DNA of 10,000 bases from Thiobacillus sp. (GTDB taxonomy: Bacteria; Pseudomonadota; Gammaproteobacteria; Burkholderiales; Thiobacillaceae): the NCBI GenBank assembly GCA_020216925.1, contig JAIWOL010000016.1:1-10000 (forward strand), written 5' to 3'. Within the stretch, counting starts at the first letter, position 1; the number at the start of each line of letters is the position of its first letter. The notes beneath the pieces are model-generated. The model was given only the letters and a program-made list of their open reading frames with translations. It did not search any database and was not told where the DNA came from. This document shows, piece by piece, positions 5,921 to 10,000 of the stretch. A program made the position numbers and the translations under genes.

Positions 5921-7681
5921 GTGATACAGCTTGCGGTAAAGGCCGTCTCGACCGATCAGCTCGTCGTGCGCGCCGGTTTCCACCACGCGGCCGTTTTCGA
6001 ACACCAGAATGCGGTCGGCCTGCCGCACCGCCGACAGTCGATGCGCAATGATCAGCGTGGTGCGCCCGTCCAGAAAAGCGTGCATCGCGGCGTGCAGCTG
6101 GCGCTCGGTGTCGGTGTCGAGCGCCGAAGTCGCCTCGTCGAGGATGACCACGCGCGGATTGGCCACGATCATGCGCGCAATGGCCAGCCGCTGGCGCTGC
6201 CCACCCGACAGACGCACGCCCTGCCGGCCCACCGTGGTCTCCAGCCCCTGCGGCAGAGCGGCGATGATGTCCTTCAATTGCGCGATTTCCAGCGCCTGCC
6301 ACAGCGCGGCATCGACCACCTCGCGGCCCAGCGTGAGGTTGGCGCGCACGCTATCGTTGAACAGCACCGCATGCTGCAGCACCACGCCCACGTTCTCGCG
6401 CACCGTCTCCCAGCCGATTTCCGTCACCGGCACGCCGCCGTAAAGAATGCGCCCCGATTTCACCGGATAAAGTCCCAGCAAAGCCTGCACCAGGGTCGAC
6501 TTGCCTCCCCCCGAGGCCCCGACCAGCGCCACTTTCTCGCCCGGCCGAATGACAAGGCTCACGTCATCCAGCACCGTCTCGCCGCCGTCTTCGTAGGCAA
6601 AGCTCAGTTGCTCCAGCGCAATCCCCACCGTGGACCGCCCGGCAAAGGGATCGCGTGACGCCGGGTGCGCCGGCTCATCCTTCATCCCCAGCAGCGCGTT
6701 GATCCGCCCCAGCGCACCCTGGGCCGCATACCAGGCGTATTGCAGGTTCACCAGTTCCTGCACCGGCGTCATCATGAACCAGAGATAGCCAAACACCGCC
6801 AGCATCTCGCCGATGGAGAGATCAGAAAACACCACCATCAGCATCGCCACCGCCCGGAACACATCGAAGCCCGCCAGGAAAATGAAGAACGCCACGCGGC
6901 TCATGGCGTCGGACTTCCACGCGAACGCCGCCGCATGGGTCCGGATGTCCCCAGCCCGTTCGCGCACCCGCGCCAGATAATGCTTTTCCCGGTTCATCGC
7001 GCGGATCTGGGTGAGCGCGTCGAGCGTTTCCGCCAGCGCGTCCTGAAACACCTCGAACGCGCGGTTCTCGCGCCGCTTCATGTCCTTCACCCGCTTGCCC
7101 AGCAAGGTAGAGAACAGAATCACCGGAGGATTCAGCAGCAAGATGACCAGCGCCAGCTGCCAGTGCATCCAGAACAGCACAGCCGCCACGCCAACCAAGG
7201 TGAGCACCGACACCACAAAGCCCGAAATCGACGCGCCGAGAAACGTGTCGATGGCATTGAGGTCGGTCACGAAATGCGACGTCACCCGGCCCGCGCCCAC
7301 GGTTTCGAACTCCGACAGGGCAATCCGCGAAAGCCGGTTCAGCATCCGGCCCCGGATGCGGTACACCACATCTTTCGCCAGCAACGAGAAAGTACGGCTC
7401 TGCCATACATTGAGCAGAATCGACGCCAGCCGCAGGAACAGGGTCAGCAGCAGCGCCGTCGCGATGAACAGCACCGGCCCATGCCAAGCCGTCGGCGTGG
7501 CGGCGGCAATCCATGCCACAAAGCGACCCGGGTGGCCAAGCAGAACCTCGTCCACCATCAACGGCAGCAAGAGCGGCACGGGCACCGCCGCGATCACGGC
7601 CAGTATCGCCACGAAATTGGCCTGCAACAGACGACGTCGATGGCTGCGGATATCTGCCGCGATGGCCTGCCAGGTCAACAT
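5909..7681 (-). CDS. half-size ABC exporter (MsbA-like), substrate unknown
   Basis: This inner-membrane ATP-driven exporter fuses one six-helix membrane domain to one ATPase domain and should work as a dimer. From ATG 7681 the product has 590 residues. Hydrophobic segments lie near residues 22-45, 71-92, 153-172, 175-194, 263-285 and 293-313. The ATPase domain has Walker A GASGGGKST at 388-396, Q-loop Gln436, signature LSGGQRQR at 491-498, Walker B VVILDEA at 511-517 and H-loop His547. All catalytic residues appear intact. An in-frame TTG at 7717 would add 12 polar residues; 7681 is preferred because it is an ATG leading directly into a typical N-terminus, but no clear ribosome site is visible for either. 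The gene follows mnmE by 54 bases on the same strand, so it may be read through from it. MsbA-type lipid flippase, drug exporter or peptide exporter are all possible, and no accessory gene narrows the choice. Confidence 0.9.
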   Translation of the reverse strand: MLTWQAIAADIRSHRRRLLQANFVAILAVIAAVPVPLLLPLMVDEVLLGHPGRFVAWIAAATPTAWHGPVLFIATALLLTLFLRLASILLNVWQSRTFSLLAKDVVYRIRGRMLNRLSRIALSEFETVGAGRVTSHFVTDLNAIDTFLGASISGFVVSVLTLVGVAAVLFWMHWQLALVILLLNPPVILFSTLLGKRVKDMKRRENRAFEVFQDALAETLDALTQIRAMNREKHYLARVRERAGDIRTHAAAFAWKSDAMSRVAFFIFLAGFDVFRAVAMLMVVFSDLSIGEMLAVFGYLWFMMTPVQELVNLQYAWYAAQGALGRINALLGMKDEPAHPASRDPFAGRSTVGIALEQLSFAYEDGGETVLDDVSLVIRPGEKVALVGASGGGKSTLVQALLGLYPVKSGRILYGGVPVTEIGWETVRENVGVVLQHAVLFNDSVRANLTLGREVVDAALWQALEIAQLKDIIAALPQGLETTVGRQGVRLSGGQRQRLAIARMIVANPRVVILDEATSALDTDTERQLHAAMHAFLDGRTTLIIAHRLSAVRQADRILVFENGRVVETGAHDELIGRDGLYRKLYHAPA

Positions 7682-7735
7682 GGGACGGCCGGACTCACAA
7701 ATGAGAATGCGAAGCAACCAGCATACCGCGTCAAC

Positions 7736-9082
7736 TCACTTTCCAATACAGAACGAACCGAAAATTTCGCCCAGCAGGTCATCGGCGCTGAATGCGCCGG
7801 TGATTTCGCCCAGCGCCGCCTGCGCCAGGCGCAGTTCCTCGGCAAAAAGTTCGAGCTGCGACGCGGCGGCGCGGCCTGCCTCAAGGTGCTGCGCTGCACG
7901 CGACAGCGCATGCAGGTGACGGGCGCGGGCGATGAAGCGGCCCTCGCCTGCGATCTGCCAGCCCGCTGCGTGCAGCAGGCGCTCGCGCAAGGCATCCACG
8001 CCCGCGCCGGTTCGGGCCGATAACCAGATTTCATCGCCTTCAACGCGCGCGGGTTCGCCGGTGACGTCGATCTTGTTGTGCAGCGTCAGGCGCGGAATGG
8101 CCGGCACGCGTTCAAGTATGGCCGCCTCTTCCCGGCCCACACCGTGCGCCGCATCGACCAGCAGCAACACCACATCGGCACGCCCGATGGCCTCCCAGGT
8201 GCGGGCGATGCCGATCTTCTCCACCGCGTCTTCCGTTTCGCGCAGGCCCGCCGTATCCACAATATGCAGCGGCACGCCGCGGATCTGGATGAGCTCGCGC
8301 ACGGTGTCGCGCGTAGTCCCCGCAACGTCGGTGACGATCGCCGCCTCGAACCCGGCCAGGCGGTTGAGCAGACTGGATTTACCCACATTGGGCTGACCCA
8401 CCAGCACCACCGTCAGGCCCTCGCGCAGCAATGCGCCCTGTTTCGCCTGCGCGCGCACCGCCGCCAGTGCGGCATCGAGCCGGTCCAGCTGGCCGCAGGC
8501 GTCGGCTACCTGCAGAAAATCAATGTCTTCTTCCGGAAAATCCAGCGTCGCCTCCACCAACACACGCAGGCGGATCAGGCCGTCGAGCAATTCGTTCACC
8601 CGGGCCGAAAACGCGCCCGACAGCGAGCGCATCGCCGAGCGGGCGGCTTCGGCCGACGCGGCCTCGATCAGGTCGGCCACGGCTTCGGCCTGAGCCAGAT
8701 CCAGCTTGCCGTTGAGGAAGGCTCGCCGCGAAAACTCCCCCGGCTCGGCCAGCCTGGCGCCCAGCGCCAGGCAGCGCTGCAGGATCAGGTCGAGCACCAC
8801 CGGGCCGCCGTGGCCCTGGAGTTCGAGTACGGAATCCCCCGTGAACGAGTGGGGTGCGGGGAAATACAGCGCAATGCCCGCATCGAGCGCACAGCCATCT
8901 GCATCGAGAAAATCGGTATAGGTGGCGTGACGCGCCGCCGGTAGCCGGCCCAGAAGCGCACTGCCCAGGCGCGCGATGTCGGCATCAGCGCCCGACACCC
9001 GCACCACGCCCACGCCACCGCGCCCGGGCGCGGTGGCGATGGCGGCAATGCACTCAGATTTTCTTGCCGATGGGGGTGGCAC
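7736..9082 (-). CDS. mnmE: tRNA uridine-5-carboxymethylaminomethyl modification GTPase MnmE
   Basis: MnmE (TrmE) is a cytoplasmic K+-activated GTPase that, with MnmG (GidA), builds the 5-carboxymethylaminomethyl group on wobble uridine 34 of certain tRNAs using a tetrahydrofolate one-carbon unit. Numbering from the GTG at 9082 (448 residues; family about 450), the N-terminal folate domain shows [14 protein letters not shown] (18-31) and the conserved [16 protein letters not shown] (114-129). The G domain has G1 GQPNVGKS at 229-236, G2 TTRD at 256-259, G3 DTAG at 276-279, G4 NKID at 336-339 and G5 SART at 355-358. The chain ends in the catalytic-site signature C-I-G-K. The start is unusual: no ATG exists in frame, and the family N-terminus requires a start upstream of the yidC stop. 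The GTG at 9082 has AGG 6 bases before it and overlaps yidC by 29 bases. TTG at 9118 or 9088, or a non-standard ATT after the yidC stop, are alternatives. Confidence 0.95.
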   Translation of the reverse strand: MPPPSARKSECIAAIATAPGRGGVGVVRVSGADADIARLGSALLGRLPAARHATYTDFLDADGCALDAGIALYFPAPHSFTGDSVLELQGHGGPVVLDLILQRCLALGARLAEPGEFSRRAFLNGKLDLAQAEAVADLIEAASAEAARSAMRSLSGAFSARVNELLDGLIRLRVLVEATLDFPEEDIDFLQVADACGQLDRLDAALAAVRAQAKQGALLREGLTVVLVGQPNVGKSSLLNRLAGFEAAIVTDVAGTTRDTVRELIQIRGVPLHIVDTAGLRETEDAVEKIGIARTWEAIGRADVVLLLVDAAHGVGREEAAILERVPAIPRLTLHNKIDVTGEPARVEGDEIWLSARTGAGVDALRERLLHAAGWQIAGEGRFIARARHLHALSRAAQHLEAGRAAASQLELFAEELRLAQAALGEITGAFSADDLLGEIFGSFCIGK

Positions 9083-10000
9083 TTTCAACCTGGCGGTTGA
9101 TTGCCCACTGCTGCGCAATCGAAAGGATGTTGTTCACCACCCAGTACAGCACCAGACCGGCTGGGAAGAAGACGAACATCACAGTAAACGCCACCGGCAT
9201 GATCATCATGATCTTCGCCTGCAACGGGTCCATCGGCTGCGGGTTCAACTTCACCTGCAGGATCGAGGTGATGCCCATGACGACCGGCAGGATGAAATAC
9301 GGGTCCGGCGCGGTCAGATCGGTGATCCAGCCCAGCCACGGCGCGCCGCGCATTTCCACCGCTGCCAGCAGCACCCAGTAAAGCGCAATGAAGACCGGGA
9401 TCTGGATCAGGATAGGCAAACAGCCGCCCAGCGGATTGATCTTCTCGGTCTTGTACATCTCGGCCATCGCCTGGTGCAGCTTGGCGCGATCGTCGCCGTA
9501 GGTTTCCTTCAGGCGCTGCAGGCGCGGCGTCAGGGTGCGCATCTTCGCCATCGATTTATACCCGGCGGCAGACAGCGGATACAACGCCAGCTTGATCAGG
9601 AGAGTGAGAATGATGATCGCCCAGCCCCAGTTGCCGACAATGCGCTCGATCTTTTCCAGCGACCAGAAGATCGGGTACGCCAGCGGTGTCAGCCAGCCGT
9701 AGTCTCGCGTGAGATCGAGCCCCGGCGCGGTCTTTTCCAGCAGGGCCTGGATCTGCGGGCCGGCATAGAGGGGCACGGTGAAGGTCTTTTCCTGGCCGGG
9801 GGCCAGTACGCCTTCGCCCAGAATAAGACCGGACGAATACAGGTCGTCGCCCAGATTCTTGGCAAAGAATTCACGCTTGACATTGCCCTGCGGCAACCAG
9901 GCCGACACGAAATGGTGTTGCACCATGCCGGCCCAGCCGTTGTTCGCCACCTTGTCGAAATCAGCCTTGCCATCGGCAATGTGCTTGAAAGTCACCTTCT
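9054..10000 (-). CDS. yidC: membrane protein insertase YidC, 5' end outside window
   Basis: YidC inserts and folds inner-membrane proteins, alone or with SecYEG. The window holds the last 314 or so codons. The first part is the end of the large periplasmic domain ([23 protein letters not shown], then a stretch ending in [13 protein letters not shown]). The Oxa1-type core of five membrane helices follows. Conserved landmarks are [19 protein letters not shown] followed by the cytoplasmic helical hairpin, [23 protein letters not shown], and [16 protein letters not shown]. The positive residue in the hydrophilic groove, Arg366 in E. coli, is Lys here (codon 9593-9591). The chain ends IGKKI at TGA 9056-9054. 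N-terminal TM1 and most of the periplasmic domain lie past the right edge. mnmE starts inside the last codons. The neighbourhood suggests rpmH, rnpA and yidD further right. Confidence 0.96.
   Translation of the reverse strand, partial: KVTFKHIADGKADFDKVANNGWAGMVQHHFVSAWLPQGNVKREFFAKNLGDDLYSSGLILGEGVLAPGQEKTFTVPLYAGPQIQALLEKTAPGLDLTRDYGWLTPLAYPIFWSLEKIERIVGNWGWAIIILTLLIKLALYPLSAAGYKSMAKMRTLTPRLQRLKETYGDDRAKLHQAMAEMYKTEKINPLGGCLPILIQIPVFIALYWVLLAAVEMRGAPWLGWITDLTAPDPYFILPVVMGITSILQVKLNPQPMDPLQAKIMMIMPVAFTVMFVFFPAGLVLYWVVNNILSIAQQWAINRQVESATPIGKKI
9089..9091 (-). promoter_or_regulatory. ribosome binding site supporting the GTG start of mnmE
   Basis: AGG on the minus strand sits 6 bases before the GTG at 9082, inside the end of yidC. 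It is a short match, but it is the best placed for any in-frame mnmE start and would allow translation coupled to yidC. Confidence 0.4.

Noticed and set aside
7705..7734. TTGACG just after the mnmE stop as a -35 box for the ABC exporter
   Set aside because: No acceptable -10 element lies 16-18 bases downstream on the minus strand; the best candidates match only 2-3 of 6 positions.
6665..8023. A 452-codon open frame on the plus strand across the ABC exporter and mnmE
   Set aside because: It runs antisense through two well-supported genes and has an implausible His/Arg/Gln-rich composition.
1..10000. Mobile elements, CRISPR arrays, tRNA or rRNA genes, phage or defence systems
   Set aside because: No transposase, integrase, regularly spaced repeats, RNA gene signatures or defence-type domains were seen, and gene order and base composition appear uniform.

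Overview
The window is GC-rich chromosomal DNA that is almost entirely coding. It looks like a betaproteobacterium, possibly Rhodocyclales or a near relative. This rests on the yidC-mnmE pair with betaproteobacterial-style residues (for example Lys instead of Arg in the insertase groove), an RhlE-type DEAD-box helicase with a Gly/Arg-rich tail, and strong G/C preference at third codon positions. The placement is inference from protein character, not from a database match.

Layout, left to right. (1) 1-1480, minus strand: pxpB then pxpC (KipI/KipA family), the two carboxylase-like subunits of 5-oxoprolinase. They are joined by a 4-base GTGA overlap. pxpC runs off the left edge, and pxpA may lie beyond it. 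(2) 1509-3906, plus strand: a tight three-gene operon with two ATGA overlaps. It encodes an exported protein of unknown function, a BepA-like M48 metalloprotease with TPR-like repeats, and a small lipoprotein, together suggesting a cell-envelope (periplasm or outer-membrane) maintenance unit. Its start lies only 28 bases from the divergent pxpB start. (3) 3908-3931: a strong hairpin that can end transcription from both sides, between the convergent envelope operon and rhlE. (4) 3948-5552, minus: RhlE-type RNA helicase. (5) 5553-5908: the only sizeable non-coding stretch, containing the rhlE leader and two hairpins. (6) 5909-7681, minus: an MsbA-like half-size ABC exporter of unknown substrate. 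(7) 7736-9082, minus: mnmE, tRNA wobble-uridine modification GTPase. (8) 9054-10000, minus: yidC, membrane insertase, with its N-terminal part outside the window. The yidC-mnmE order is that of the rpmH-rnpA-yidD-yidC-mnmE block often found near the replication origin, so that block probably continues past the right edge.

Most of the window is housekeeping or common accessory content. I found no mobile element, CRISPR array, RNA gene or clearly novel system. The least understood part is the three-gene envelope operon, particularly its first gene. Other points of note are the unusual mnmE start overlapping yidC, a PxpB lacking the usual YGG-type motif, and the compressed divergent promoter region at about 1457-1511.
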